Notes: a model not told the origin generated them from the letters alone. A stretch of DNA of 64,000 nt from Streptomyces colonosanans (GCF_001866645.1 NZ_MLYP01000006.1:124001-188000), one strand, 5' to 3'; positions 29,119 to 37,512 are shown, counted from the stretch's first letter. Made by a program: numbers and translations.

Positions 29119-29550
29119 GGGCGCAGGAAGAACATTACCCCATGTCAGCGGGTGCCCCCGACCATGTACCCGATCACCGGCCCCTGATCACCGTTCCCTG
29201 ACGATCCGGGGCATCGCGAGGCCGAAGCTCCAGGCGCAGGCACCACCTCCGGACGCAGTCGAGCGCAGCACCGACCGGACCCCGGGCCCGAGTGTCCGGT
29301 GCGGCTTCGACTTCTCCACGACCACGGCACCCCACCCACCCTGTCACTCTCCGCATTCACTGCCCAATCCCTACCCATGAGAATCCAGTCACCGGAATGG
29401 GCGCATCACGCAAACGTCATCTCGGCCGGATGAGCTACGTAAAGACAGGCAAAACACTCAGAGGGGTTTACAACGGCACCGTAGGTGGCATGTCGATTTC
29501 GCCGACGTGCGAATCCCCGAGCGCACACTGAGCGAAAGGCCCTGGCGCTT
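29119..29550. other. Upstream region of ssgB
   Basis: About 430 bp with no supportable gene. The last ~170 bp are AT-richer than the surroundings and must carry the ssgB promoter. Family knowledge links ssgB of Streptomyces coelicolor to the stress sigma factor SigH; a GTTT at 29467 is seen but a matching -10 is not convincing, so no promoter is marked. Confidence 0.5.
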
Positions 29551-29964
29551 ATGAACACCACGGTCAGCTGCGAGCTGCACCTGCGCCTCGTTGTGTCGAG
29601 CGAGTCCTCACTGCCTGTTCCCGCAGGACTGCGGTATGACACGGCCGATCCCTATGCCGTGCACGCCACCTTCCATACCGGAGCCGAGGAGACCGTCGAG
29701 TGGGTGTTCGCCCGCGACCTCCTCGCTGAGGGCCTGCATCGGCCCACAGGAACCGGTGACGTCCGCGTCTGGCCGTCCCGTAGCCACGGTCAGGGCGTCG
29801 TGTGTATCGCCCTGAGCTCCCCGGAGGGCGAGGCCCTGCTCGAGGCCCCGGCGCGGGCCCTGGAGTCGTTCCTGAAGCGGACGGACGCGGCCGTGCCGCC
29901 CGGTACGGAACATCGCCATTTCGATCTCGATACGGAGCTCTCCCACATCCTGGCCGAGAGCTAG
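29551..29964 (+). CDS. ssgB: Sporulation-specific cell division protein SsgB
   Basis: A 137-residue protein of the SsgA-like family, unique to morphologically complex actinomycetes. The sequence (starting NTTVSCELHLRLVVSSESSL and ending FDLDTELSHILAES) is as I recall it for SsgB, the most conserved member. SsgB marks future septum sites in aerial hyphae and recruits FtsZ there together with SsgA. The ATG at 29551 has GAAAGG upstream. It stands alone and is followed by a strong terminator. This single gene is the best evidence that the organism is a Streptomyces or close relative. Confidence 0.97.
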   Translation: MNTTVSCELHLRLVVSSESSLPVPAGLRYDTADPYAVHATFHTGAEETVEWVFARDLLAEGLHRPTGTGDVRVWPSRSHGQGVVCIALSSPEGEALLEAPARALESFLKRTDAAVPPGTEHRHFDLDTELSHILAES

Positions 29965-30034
29965 CGCGAGATCCTCAAGCCGCCCGGCGCCGTCCACTCG
30001 GGGAGACGGCTCGGGCTGGGACAACCGCATACGG

Positions 30035-30086
30035 CACATCCGGGCGCCGTCGCCGCGAGCCATCGCGGAGGCGGCGTCCGGATGTG
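30035..30086. terminator. Terminator of ssgB
   Basis: A long interrupted stem: CACATCCGG / CCGGATGTG outside, with CGCCG.CGCCGCGA pairing to TCGCGG.GGCGGCG inside and a 4-nt loop. The remaining gap from ssgB to the CGNR gene (29965-30274) holds no supportable gene. Confidence 0.75.
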
Positions 30087-30274
30087 TGCACCGAGGGTGA
30101 CGGGAAAGAGTCTTGCCGTGACCAACCGGTCGGCCGCAGGCGTCACAGAGCGTTGCGGCCGTCATGCGATGCGTTCCCGACCCGGCCTGTGGCGGTCCCG
30201 TGCCGACGGGGATGCCGCTAGGCTCGGCCAGCATCAGCGGGCGCCCGCCCGACCCCCAGGCCAGGGAGCGACAC

Positions 30275-30832
30275 GTGCTGATCACCCACGACACCCGGTG
30301 CGCGCTCGACCTCGTGGTGGATCTGGTGAACACCGCACCCGAGGGCGACGACGCCGAGGGTCTCCCGGATATCGCCGCCCTCGACGACTTCGCGCGCGAG
30401 CACGATCTCAGCGATGTCGGCGCCCTGTCGGAGTTCGATCTCTCGGCGGTACGCAAGATCCGCGGGCGGTTCGCCGCCGTCTTCGCCACGACGGACGCCC
30501 GGACCGCGGCCGGCCTGATCAACGAACTGGTCGCGGCGGCGGGGACCACGCCCCGGCTGACCGACCACGACGGCTACGACTGGCATGTGCACTACTTCGC
30601 GCCCGGCGCTTCCGTCGCCGATCACATCGCCGCGGACTGCGGGATGGCACTGGCGTTCTTCGTGGTGGCCGGGGAGCAGGAGCGGCTTCGCCGTTGCGAG
30701 GCGCCCGACTGCCGACGCGCCTTCGTCGACCTCTCCCGCAACCGTTCCCGCCGCTACTGCGACAGCCGCACCTGCGGAAACCGCCTCCATGTGGCCGCGT
30801 ACCGGGCACGCCGGAAGGAAGCGGCCGGCTGA
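30275..30832 (+). CDS. CGNR zinc finger / ABATE domain protein
   Basis: A 185-residue putative transcriptional regulator. The N-terminal ABATE domain carries the usual LDLVVDLVNT start, and the C-terminal zinc finger is C-x4-C-x15-C-x4-C ending in the family signature CGNRLHVAAYRARR (~165-180). The GTG at 30275 has GGGAG 8 bp upstream. The family is thought to bind DNA, but targets are unknown. It is a single gene between ssgB and a small minus-strand membrane-protein gene. Confidence 0.9.
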   Translation: MLITHDTRCALDLVVDLVNTAPEGDDAEGLPDIAALDDFAREHDLSDVGALSEFDLSAVRKIRGRFAAVFATTDARTAAGLINELVAAAGTTPRLTDHDGYDWHVHYFAPGASVADHIAADCGMALAFFVVAGEQERLRRCEAPDCRRAFVDLSRNRSRRYCDSRTCGNRLHVAAYRARRKEAAG

Positions 30833-30960
30833 CGAGAGTGCGGCTCACGGATGGCACCGGTCGCGGCAGGGCGGCGCGGACAGCCCGTCGTCGCACGCGT
30901 TCCGGGTCGGCGGGGCTGACGGAGCCCTCGGCGGGTGACGCCACGGGCTCCGCATACGGC

Positions 30961-31113
30961 TCAGAGCAGCAGCAGGTCGTGCAGTGATGCCATGAGCAGC
31001 AGGCAGCCGATCACCGCAAGGAAGATCATCAGCGGTGGCTGGGAAAGCGCGAAGAGACAACCCCGACGCTCCTCGGGAGGAGCAGCGGTGTCGCTCTGGG
31101 TTCTGTCCAGCAT
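30961..31113 (-). CDS. Small single-pass membrane protein (50 residues)
   Basis: ATG at 31113 to TGA at 30961. The product begins MLDRTQSDTAAPPEERRG, then has one hydrophobic helix (PLMIFLAVIGCLLLMASL) and ends in HDLLLL. The acidic/basic head, single helix and clean codon use look like a genuine small protein. It is convergent with the CGNR gene and lies 160 bp beyond the DUF-type membrane gene on the same strand. No family recognised; too short for most gene callers. Confidence 0.6.
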   Translation of the reverse strand: MLDRTQSDTAAPPEERRGCLFALSQPPLMIFLAVIGCLLLMASLHDLLLL

Positions 31114-31275
31114 CTCGCGGCGATCATGACGCAGCCGGAACCCGCCATGCGATCAACACGCCCGGAACGACGGGGAGTTCGCCAATCGCGCGTAGCGAAA
31201 GGCGTCCCCGTGCGCGCCCCCTGCGATCGTCGAGCGCCCCCGCCCGGTCGCTGTGTCGCTTCCGTCCTCAGTTCG

Positions 31276-31722
31276 TCATATGCCGTGCTTCTTGAGGATG
31301 GCCTCGATGTCGCTGAAGTCGTCCGCGGCAGAATCGGACGCCCGCGGCGCGGCGGCGGGCCGGGCCGCCGGGCGGGAAGGGGCGCCCAGCGCCGGCGCGG
31401 AGGCCGAAGGAGCCACCGCCTCGCCCTGCCCGGCCTTCGCAGCCTTGCGCTCCTTGCGGGTCCCGCCGCCCCGGCGCTCCACGGCCCGTGTGGTCGCGAA
31501 CAGCAGCCAGGCAACGCCCAGCACGCCGAAGCCCGCCCATGCCGTGGGACTGAACGCCGTGTGGGCAAGCCAGCCCACGGCTCCCGTCATCACCAGGCCG
31601 ATGGGCACGAGTGCGTACGCGGCTGTACGCCCTGCCCTGTGGAAGCGCTTGCGGTAGGCCATGACCGCGGCGATACCCAGGCCGGCCACGGAGACGGCGG
31701 AACAGACGGTCTCGGCAATCAT
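31276..31722 (-). CDS. Small membrane protein with conserved C-terminal tail
   Basis: A 148-residue protein from ATG 31722. Three hydrophobic segments are seen (IAETVCSAVSVAGLGIAAVM, TAAYALVPIGLVMTGAVGWL, AWAGFGVLGVAWLLFA), then a basic stretch, an Ala/Pro-rich linker and the end DDFSDIEAILKKHGI. The acidic-hydrophobic C-terminal peptide looks like a docking motif. Homologues in Streptomyces are sometimes labelled 'cellulose synthase' in public annotation without good reason; nothing here supports that. Function unknown. Confidence 0.8.
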   Translation of the reverse strand: MIAETVCSAVSVAGLGIAAVMAYRKRFHRAGRTAAYALVPIGLVMTGAVGWLAHTAFSPTAWAGFGVLGVAWLLFATTRAVERRGGGTRKERKAAKAGQGEAVAPSASAPALGAPSRPAARPAAAPRASDSAADDFSDIEAILKKHGI

Positions 31723-31958
31723 CCGGTCCTCCAGGCGGTGATCGGTCGGGCAGGGCGGTTCGTCTTTTCCATCCTGCACCGCCCGGCCCCCCGTACGCCA
31801 TGATCCGGGCGGACCTCAGGGACATCTCCGGGTCGGCTCCTCCTCAGGGTGCGGACCCGTCTCTCCACCTCCGACCTCACTGGACCCCACGTCTCCACCA
31901 CCCGGGCCGGGGCCGACCGGTGTGGGGTGCGGTCCACGGTGCTGGGAGACTGGTGGCC

Positions 31959-32480
31959 ATGAGTGACTCCTCCGCCGCACACACCGCCGCGCCCGTCCTG
32001 GACGTCTGGTGCGATCTCCAGTGTCCCGACTGCCGCAGCGCCCTCGACGACCTGCGTGCGCTGCGCGCCCGCTACGGCGACCGGCTGGAGCTGCGGCTTC
32101 GGCATTTCCCGCTGGAGAAGCACCAGCACGCCTTCGCTGCCGCGCAGGCCGCCGAGGAGGCACTGGCGCAGGGGCAGGGCTGGCCCTACGTCGAGGCCTT
32201 GCTGGGCCGGGTCGAGGAACTGGACCGCAAGGGAGAGTCCTTCCTTGTCGAGGTGGCCCGCGAACTCGGTCTGGACGCCGAGGAGTTCGACACCGCGCTG
32301 ATCGACGGACGGCACATCCTGATCGTCGACGCCGACCAGGCCGAGGGCAAGGCGATCAAGGTGACCGGCACTCCGACGTACGTCATCGGCGGTGAGCGTC
32401 TCGACGGCGGCAAGAGCCAGGCGGGGTTGCGCGAGCGCATCGAGGAGATCACGGACCGGCTGCTGGCCGAGGGCGCGTGA
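31959..32480 (+). CDS. DsbA-family thioredoxin-fold oxidoreductase
   Basis: A 173-residue cytoplasmic protein (no signal peptide) with the redox motif CPDC near residue 24 after VLDVWCDLQ, a helical insertion typical of the DsbA/2-hydroxychromene isomerase group, and the cis-proline loop GTPTYVIGG near 140. Starts at ATG 31959. It is likely to act as a thiol-disulphide exchange protein; the partner is unknown. It is convergent with the tandem acetyltransferase, with 3 bp between stops, so no terminator separates them. Confidence 0.88.
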   Translation: MSDSSAAHTAAPVLDVWCDLQCPDCRSALDDLRALRARYGDRLELRLRHFPLEKHQHAFAAAQAAEEALAQGQGWPYVEALLGRVEELDRKGESFLVEVARELGLDAEEFDTALIDGRHILIVDADQAEGKAIKVTGTPTYVIGGERLDGGKSQAGLRERIEEITDRLLAEGA

Positions 32481-32483
32481 ACC

Positions 32484-33305
32484 TCAGGTCAGCGTCTTGT
32501 GCAGGTGGTACTGGGTCGTCTCGTAGCCCAGTGAGGCGTAGAGCCGTTCGGCCGGGATGTTGCCCGCGAAGACGTGGAGGGCGATGCGGTCCTTGCCGGC
32601 CTCGGCCGCCTGTGCCTCCGCGAGGAGCATCAGCGTGCGACCGTGGCCGCGGCCCCGCTGTTCCGCGTGGACCTCGACGTCGACCACGAACGCGGTCTGC
32701 GGACGCAGGCTCAGCCACAGGGTGCCGACCGGGTTCCCCTCCTGCTCCAGGACGCTGATCAGCGTGTCCGTGGTGGCCAGGCCGTCCGGCAGGAACCGCG
32801 CGTAACTCCCGTCGGCCTTGGCGTACGCCTCGGTCTCGGGCACACCCCGCCCCGTCAGACTGCGCACGAAGCGGTCCCGGTCCTGTGCCAGCCAGGGCCC
32901 GTACTCGACCTCGGTCAGGGGCCGGGCGACGTTGCCGGACGGCAGGGGCGGGGTGACATCTACGCGCTTGGCCATGTTCCGGCTGCGTACGACGTACCCG
33001 AGGGCCGTCGCCAGCCGGAGCGCCGCCTCGGCGTCGCCGGGTACCGACGCCTCGATGCGCTTGCAGCCCCAGCCGCGTACGACCTCCTCGCAGGCGAGCG
33101 CGGCCACGGTGCCCCTGCCCCTCCTGCGGTCCGGTTCCTCGATGCGCAGGTCTTCGATGCGGGCCACCCCCGGCCCGTACTCGGGGTGCGTGGACAGCCG
33201 CAGGCCGCCGACCGGCCGGCCGTTCACGCACACCTGGAAGCGCCGGGAACGCGTCCCGTCCGCGTTGTGCCGAAGCGGCTCGGCCGGCCGCAGGGTCGTG
33301 GTCAT
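32484..33305 (-). CDS. Tandem-GNAT acetyltransferase
   Basis: A 273-residue protein from ATG 33305 with two GNAT folds. The N-terminal one has the acyl-CoA loop region RIEEPDRRRGRGTVAAL and the C-terminal one has VEVHAEQRGRGHGRTLMLLAEAQA, each a version of Q/R-x-x-G-x-G/A, followed by RIALHVFAGNIPAERLYASLGY. Substrate unknown. It is transcribed away from the aminotransferase gene end on the same strand. Confidence 0.87.
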   Translation of the reverse strand: MTTTLRPAEPLRHNADGTRSRRFQVCVNGRPVGGLRLSTHPEYGPGVARIEDLRIEEPDRRRGRGTVAALACEEVVRGWGCKRIEASVPGDAEAALRLATALGYVVRSRNMAKRVDVTPPLPSGNVARPLTEVEYGPWLAQDRDRFVRSLTGRGVPETEAYAKADGSYARFLPDGLATTDTLISVLEQEGNPVGTLWLSLRPQTAFVVDVEVHAEQRGRGHGRTLMLLAEAQAAEAGKDRIALHVFAGNIPAERLYASLGYETTQYHLHKTLT

Positions 33306-33442
33306 CAGGGGTGTTCTACCGTTCCCGGGCAGTGAGCGGAAGTGAGTCCGCACACGGGCACGCCTCGAACGGTTGTGGGCGCTCCCCGGAAAGCAGAAGC
33401 CGGCCCCCCGCGTGGGCCCGGGTCAGCCGAATTCCGGTGGCT

Positions 33443-34264
33443 TTACGGATCGAGGTCGTCCCCGGATCGCTCAACGAAGATCTGCATGGCCTTCGCGGTC
33501 ACCGGGCCGGGTGCGCCCGGCAGTTCGCGGCCGTCGACCCGGTGCACGGCCTGCACGTCCCGGAGCGTCGACGTGAGGAAGATCTCGTCCGCGTGCTCCA
33601 GGACGTCCAGCGGGAGGTCGGTCTCCCTGGCCCCGGTCCACTCGACGGTGAGCGCGCGCGTGATGCCCGCGAGGCAGCCGGAGGCCACCGGCGGGGTGTG
33701 GACATGGCCGTCGAGGACGACGAAGACGTTCGACCCGGTGCCCTCGCAGAGCCGCCCGAGTGTGTTCGCGAACAGCGCCTCCGAGGCCCCCTGTTGGGAG
33801 GCCCGGGCGAGGGCGACGACGTTCTCGGCGTACGACGTGGTCTTGAGTCCGGCCAGCGCGCCGCGTTCGTTGCGGGTCCACGGCACGGTGATCACGGCGG
33901 TGGAATCGGGACGCCGGGCGGTCTCCCCGAGGGCGACCACGAGGGTCGGGCCGGTCGTGCCGCGGTCGGAGCCGAGCGGGCCGTGGCCGCCGGTGTAGGT
34001 GATGCGCAGGCGCCCGAGCTGCATCGGGTTGGCCTCCAGGACGGCGGCGCAGGCCCGGCGGACCTCGTCGAGGTCGGGGTCCGCAAGGCCCAGGCCCCGC
34101 GCCGAGCGGGTGAGCCGGTCTAGGTGGCGGGTCAGCGCGAACGGCCGACCGCCCGTGGCCTTGACGGTCTCGAAGATGCCGTCGCCGACGGTCAGTCCGT
34201 GGTCGAAGACGGAGACGTGGGCGGACTCGGTGTCCTGCAGCCTGCCGTCGAGCCAGAGCTTCAC
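33443..34264 (-). CDS. Aminotransferase class IV (aminodeoxychorismate lyase-like)
   Basis: A 273-residue PLP enzyme from GTG 34264 (GAGG 8 bp upstream). The fold-type IV features are SVFDHGLTVGDGIFETVKA at the start, the PLP lysine in GLKTTSYAENV and the EGTGSNVFVV loop. It follows pabB on the same strand by about 120 bp, which favours 4-amino-4-deoxychorismate lyase (PabC), making p-aminobenzoate for folate; a branched-chain or D-amino acid aminotransferase cannot be excluded from sequence alone. Confidence 0.85.
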   Translation of the reverse strand: MKLWLDGRLQDTESAHVSVFDHGLTVGDGIFETVKATGGRPFALTRHLDRLTRSARGLGLADPDLDEVRRACAAVLEANPMQLGRLRITYTGGHGPLGSDRGTTGPTLVVALGETARRPDSTAVITVPWTRNERGALAGLKTTSYAENVVALARASQQGASEALFANTLGRLCEGTGSNVFVVLDGHVHTPPVASGCLAGITRALTVEWTGARETDLPLDVLEHADEIFLTSTLRDVQAVHRVDGRELPGAPGPVTAKAMQIFVERSGDDLDP

Positions 34265-34386
34265 TGGTCTTACCTCACAAGATGGTGGCGGAAGCGGCAT
34301 CCGACACGCCGGCGCCACCGGGGGCCGGCCCGCGGCGTGACCGCCGTCGGATGCCGCGTCCCCGGACGGCACAGCATGTCAGGGGG

Positions 34387-35424
34387 TCATCCCGGTCCGC
34401 AGTCCTGGTGCTCCCCCGACGCTATCGCGAGCAGCCGGGCGGCCTTCAGCTCGGTCTCGTGCCATTCCCCCTCGGGGTCGGAGCCCCAGGTGATGCCCGC
34501 ACCGGCACCGAAGCGCAGGACGCCCGCCGCCCTGTCGATCCAGAAGGTGCGGATGCCGACGGCCAGCTCCCCCACACCCCGGTCCGCGTCGACCCAGCCG
34601 AGGCCGCCGCAGTAGGGGCCGCGGGGCGCGGTTTCCAGGGCGTCGATGATCCTGAGGGCACTGGACTTGGGGGCGCCGGTGATCGAGCCGGCCGGGAAGG
34701 TGGCCGCGAGCAGCTCCGGCCAGCCGGCCTCCGCGCGCAGCTCGCCGCGGACCGTGGAGACGAGGTGGACCAGGCCGGGGTGCTTCTCGGCGGCGCACAG
34801 ATCGGGGACGGTCACGCTGCCGGTGGCACAGACGCGCCCGATGTCGTTGCGGACCAGGTCCACGATCATCACGTTCTCGGCGTAGTCCTTCTCCAGGAGG
34901 TCCGCCTCCGTGCGCCCGGTGCCCTTGATCGGGCCGGACTCGACGACCCGGCCGTCGCGGCGCAGGAAGAGTTCGGGGGACGCGGTGGCGATCTCCACGC
35001 CGTGCTCCGGCAGGCGGATCGTTCCCGCGTACGGCGCCGGGTTGCCGCGCGCGAGCAGGGCGGTCAGGGCGTCCACGTCGGCGTCGGACGCGATCGGGGC
35101 GGAGAGCACGCGACAGAGGTTCACCTGGTAGACCTCGCCCGCCGCGATGTGCTCGCGGATGCGTCGCACCCCCGCCGTGTACATGGCGTGGTCGAGCGAG
35201 GACGTCCAGTCGCCCGCCGTCGGCCCTCGCCACCCGCCCGGCCGGGGCGCGGGCACCGGCTCCTCCCGCACCTCCCGGAAGCGAGCACAGGTCAGCCGTC
35301 CTTCATAGTCCGCGCAGACGGCCCAGAACCCGGTGGAGTCGAGCGCCGCGGGGTCGCTGGTGACATCGAGAAGACCGGTGGCGACACGGTCGCCGAAACG
35401 AGCAAGGGGAGGGAGATCGAGCAC
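34387..35424 (-). CDS. pabB: Aminodeoxychorismate synthase component I (PabB-like)
   Basis: A 345-residue chorismate-binding enzyme from GTG 35424. The signature SGPIKGTGRT (with the Lys typical of PabB/TrpE-type enzymes) is followed by ENVMIVDLVRNDIGRVC, and FPAGSITGAPK and YCGGLGWVD close the active site. It is short, lacking the N-terminal part of longer TrpE/PabB proteins. With the class IV aminotransferase downstream it should make p-aminobenzoate. The divergent tRNA cluster lies 180 bp away. Confidence 0.9.
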   Translation of the reverse strand: MLDLPPLARFGDRVATGLLDVTSDPAALDSTGFWAVCADYEGRLTCARFREVREEPVPAPRPGGWRGPTAGDWTSSLDHAMYTAGVRRIREHIAAGEVYQVNLCRVLSAPIASDADVDALTALLARGNPAPYAGTIRLPEHGVEIATASPELFLRRDGRVVESGPIKGTGRTEADLLEKDYAENVMIVDLVRNDIGRVCATGSVTVPDLCAAEKHPGLVHLVSTVRGELRAEAGWPELLAATFPAGSITGAPKSSALRIIDALETAPRGPYCGGLGWVDADRGVGELAVGIRTFWIDRAAGVLRFGAGAGITWGSDPEGEWHETELKAARLLAIASGEHQDCGPG

Positions 35425-35518
35425 GCGGCCGAGTCTAGGTCGAGTGTCCTGCGGGCGGCCTGAGGATGTCCCCCAGGTGCCCTGACCACGTCCTCGAGCG
35501 GGCGCAGCGCAGCACGCT

Positions 35519-35538
35519 GCACAAACGCGTTTTTGTGC
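35519..35538. promoter_or_regulatory. Palindrome overlapping the -35 of the tRNA cluster
   Basis: GCACAAA / TTTGTGC with a 6-bp centre in the pabB-tRNA divergent region. The right arm contains the TTGTGC used as -35 below, so a bound protein could affect tRNA transcription; this is an inference. Confidence 0.35.
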
Positions 35539-35560
35539 TGGCCCAGGAATCCGCTAGAGT
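35533..35560 (+). promoter_or_regulatory. Probable promoter of the tRNA cluster
   Basis: TTGTGC, 16 bp, TAGAGT: a near-consensus vegetative (HrdB-type) promoter 42 bp before the first tRNA gene. Confidence 0.6.
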
Positions 35561-35601
35561 TCAACACGTCGCCGGGACGCGGAAGCGGACCGAAACGACA
35601 G

Positions 35602-35674
35602 GCGGACGTAGCTCAGTTGGTAGAGCGCAACCTTGCCAAGGTTGAGGTCGCGAGTTCGAGCCTCGTCGTCCGCT
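35602..35674 (+). tRNA. tRNA-Gly (anticodon GCC)
   Basis: 73 nt: acceptor GCGGACG/CGTCCGC, anticodon stem CAACC/GGTTG with loop TTGCCAA, T arm GCGAG-TTCGAGC-CTCGT. CCA is not encoded. First gene of a five-tRNA cluster. Confidence 0.97.
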
Positions 35675-35713
35675 CGAAAGAAGCAGGGGATCCTCCCGAT
35701 CCTCTGTACTCCT

Positions 35714-35787
35714 GGTGGAGTGGCCGAGAGGCGAGGCAACGGCCTGCAAAGCCGTCTACACGGGTTCAAATCCCGTCTCCACCTCCA
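35714..35787 (+). tRNA. tRNA-Cys (anticodon GCA)
   Basis: Acceptor GGTGGAG/CTCCACC, anticodon loop CTGCAAA, T arm ACGGG-TTCAAAT-CCCGT, discriminator T at 35784. Bases 35785-35787 are CCA, so this is the one tRNA of the cluster with an encoded CCA end. Confidence 0.96.
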
Positions 35788-35788
35788 A

Positions 35789-35860
35789 GGACGATTAGCT
35801 CAGCGGGAGAGCGCTTCCCTGACACGGAAGAGGTCACTGGTTCAATCCCAGTATCGTCCA
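35789..35860 (+). tRNA. tRNA-Val (anticodon GAC), copy 1
   Basis: 72 nt: acceptor GGACGAT/ATCGTCC, anticodon stem CTTCC/GGAAG with loop CTGACAC, T arm ACTGG-TTCAATC-CCAGT. Begins 1 bp after the CCA of tRNA-Cys, so processing must separate them precisely. Confidence 0.97.
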
Positions 35861-35903
35861 CTGGTCCACACGGATCCGTGCCATCGGATCCGCTGGGATC
35901 CCC

Positions 35904-35975
35904 GCGCGATTAGCTCAGCGGGAGAGCGCTTCCCTGACACGGAAGAGGTCACTGGTTCAATCCCAGTATCGCGCA
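35904..35975 (+). tRNA. tRNA-Val (anticodon GAC), copy 2, altered acceptor stem
   Basis: Body identical to copies 1 and 3, but the acceptor stem is GCGCGAT/ATCGCGC: positions 2 and 3 and their partners have changed together so pairing is kept. CCA is not encoded. Confidence 0.96.
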
Positions 35976-36018
35976 CGCAGTACTCACGGTCGTCTCGTCG
36001 GGACGGTCGTGGTCCCGA

Positions 36019-36090
36019 GGACGATTAGCTCAGCGGGAGAGCGCTTCCCTGACACGGAAGAGGTCACTGGTTCAATCCCAGTATCGTCCA
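36019..36090 (+). tRNA. tRNA-Val (anticodon GAC), copy 3
   Basis: Identical to copy 1 throughout the 72 nt. Last gene of the cluster, followed by a strong terminator. Confidence 0.97.
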
Positions 36091-36096
36091 CACATC

Positions 36097-36126
36097 GAAG
36101 CCCCCGGCCTTGTGGCCGGGGGCTTC
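36097..36126. terminator. Bidirectional terminator, tRNA cluster / zinc-ribbon gene
   Basis: A perfect 13-bp stem, GAAGCCCCCGGCC / GGCCGGGGGCTTC with a 4-nt loop, between the last tRNA and the convergent zinc-ribbon gene. Confidence 0.9.
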
Positions 36127-36135
36127 TGCGTGGGC

Positions 36136-36393
36136 TCAGCTGGAGAACAGCATGTGGCCGAAGCTCTTGTGGCGGTGGTGGTCGTAGTGGCCGTGACCGC
36201 CGTGCGGGGCGCCCCAGGCGGGAGCCGCCGGATAGGCCTGCGGGGCAGGCTGCGCCCACTGGGCCTCCACGCGGGTCAGGGCCTCCAGCTCCCCGTAGTC
36301 CAGGAAGATGCCGCGGCAGCCGCTGCACTGCTCGATCTGAACGCCGTTGCGGTTGTACGTATGCATCGGCGCATGACACTTCGGACACTGCAT
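36136..36393 (-). CDS. Zinc-ribbon (TFIIB-type) small protein
   Basis: An 85-residue protein from ATG 36393. The N-terminus holds CPKC and, after 14 residues, CSGC, the pattern of the zf-TFIIB domain, followed by GIFLDYGELEAL, which is also typical of that family. The C-terminal half is Pro/Ala/Tyr-rich and ends in a His-rich run (GGHGHYDHHRHK), which could bind metal. No experimentally known role. It lies 74 bp after the APH-like gene on the same strand. Confidence 0.85.
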   Translation of the reverse strand: MQCPKCHAPMHTYNRNGVQIEQCSGCRGIFLDYGELEALTRVEAQWAQPAPQAYPAAPAWGAPHGGHGHYDHHRHKSFGHMLFSS

Positions 36394-36467
36394 GGTCGGC
36401 TCAACTCCTCGCCGGTCGGTGGTGCTTCGCCAGATAGAGACTCGCTCCAGTCGTGGCCGGTTGCAGC

Positions 36468-37409
36468 CTACGTCGCACATCCTCGCGTCAACTCCGGCGG
36501 AATGGTGCCCATTCGGACACAGGCGTCGACCACGGCCTGCTCCACCTCGTCCAAGGGGCGCTCCGCCGCGAAGGACTTGACGACGGCCAGGGCCGCCGTC
36601 TGCACGGTGAGGGCGCGAGCGGGGACGTCGAGGGCGGGCCAGGGGTCGCCCGCGGTGGGGACGGCCGGGCCGCCCTCCTGCCGGTACGCAGCAAGGAAAC
36701 GGGTCCACTCGTCGGGCGGCAGCAGACCGCAGGCATACCAGGCCGCCGGGCGGGCCAGGTCCCAGGCCGGGTCGCCCACACCCAGGTCGTCGACGTCGAT
36801 GAGGCGCCAGGGGCCGGTGTCCACGGGATGACGTACGAGCTGGCCGAGGTGGAGGTCTCCGTGGCAGAGGTGCCGCGCGGAGGGCAGGGGGGACTCGGCG
36901 CGGGCCCAGGCCGGGAGGGCGGCCCAGGCACGGAGCACGGGAGCGGCGGCGGGGTGGTGGCCCAACGCGCGAAGGCGCCGGATCGCGCGGGCGGCCTTGG
37001 CGGGGCCGCGCATGGCGGGGAGACCGGCGGGGGCCGGGGCGCGGTGCAGCCGGGCGAGGAGGCCGGCGGCCGCCTCCCAGGGGGCGGCCCGAGGAGTTTC
37101 GGGGTCCACGGGGATGCCGTACGGCCAGAAGGTCACCAGGCGGCCGTGGAGGGTGACGGGCGTGGGATCAAGAGGGGCGAGGAGGACGCCGGGGAGACGG
37201 GCCGCGACGGTGAGGCGGAGAGAGAGCCCGGCGGGATCGGCGCCGGGGGCATGGGCCTTGGCGACGGTGTTGCCGTGGCGGACGACGGTGGCGTCGTCCC
37301 CGCGGTCGGCGAGGACCGCGTCGGGGGCCGGGCAGCAGCAGTTCGTGCCGGGTTTCGCGTGCACTGCGGCGCGTGCTGTCGCGGTGAGCGCGGGCAGAAG
37401 TGCGTTCAC
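36468..37409 (-). CDS. Aminoglycoside phosphotransferase (APH)-family kinase
   Basis: A 313-residue protein from GTG 37409. The kinase catalytic loop is LCHGDLHLGQL (HGD near 195) and the metal-binding aspartate is in LIDVDDLGVGDPAWDLAR. Length and layout fit the APH/choline kinase fold. This branch is common in Streptomyces cores and is usually of unknown substrate; a resistance role should not be assumed. The protein has an unusual CCCP run (residues 24-27) in the N-lobe. Confidence 0.85.
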   Translation of the reverse strand: MNALLPALTATARAAVHAKPGTNCCCPAPDAVLADRGDDATVVRHGNTVAKAHAPGADPAGLSLRLTVAARLPGVLLAPLDPTPVTLHGRLVTFWPYGIPVDPETPRAAPWEAAAGLLARLHRAPAPAGLPAMRGPAKAARAIRRLRALGHHPAAAPVLRAWAALPAWARAESPLPSARHLCHGDLHLGQLVRHPVDTGPWRLIDVDDLGVGDPAWDLARPAAWYACGLLPPDEWTRFLAAYRQEGGPAVPTAGDPWPALDVPARALTVQTAALAVVKSFAAERPLDEVEQAVVDACVRMGTIPPELTRGCAT

Positions 37410-37512
37410 GGGCTTCCCTGAGTGGGTCTGAGGCTGTGTCGGGAAGCGTACGCGGACGGGGGCAACCGGTGTTCGCGCGGTGCGGGCAGGGGAGCCGGTG
37501 GCGACAAAGACA

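Noticed and set aside
29119..29550. SigH-type promoter for ssgB at the GTTT near 29467
   Set aside because: The -10 at the right distance does not match the expected GGGTAT-like box, so it was not marked.
36468..37409. Aminoglycoside resistance gene
   Set aside because: The APH-like fold is clear, but the gene sits in core chromosome without mobile context, and this family contains many non-resistance kinases.
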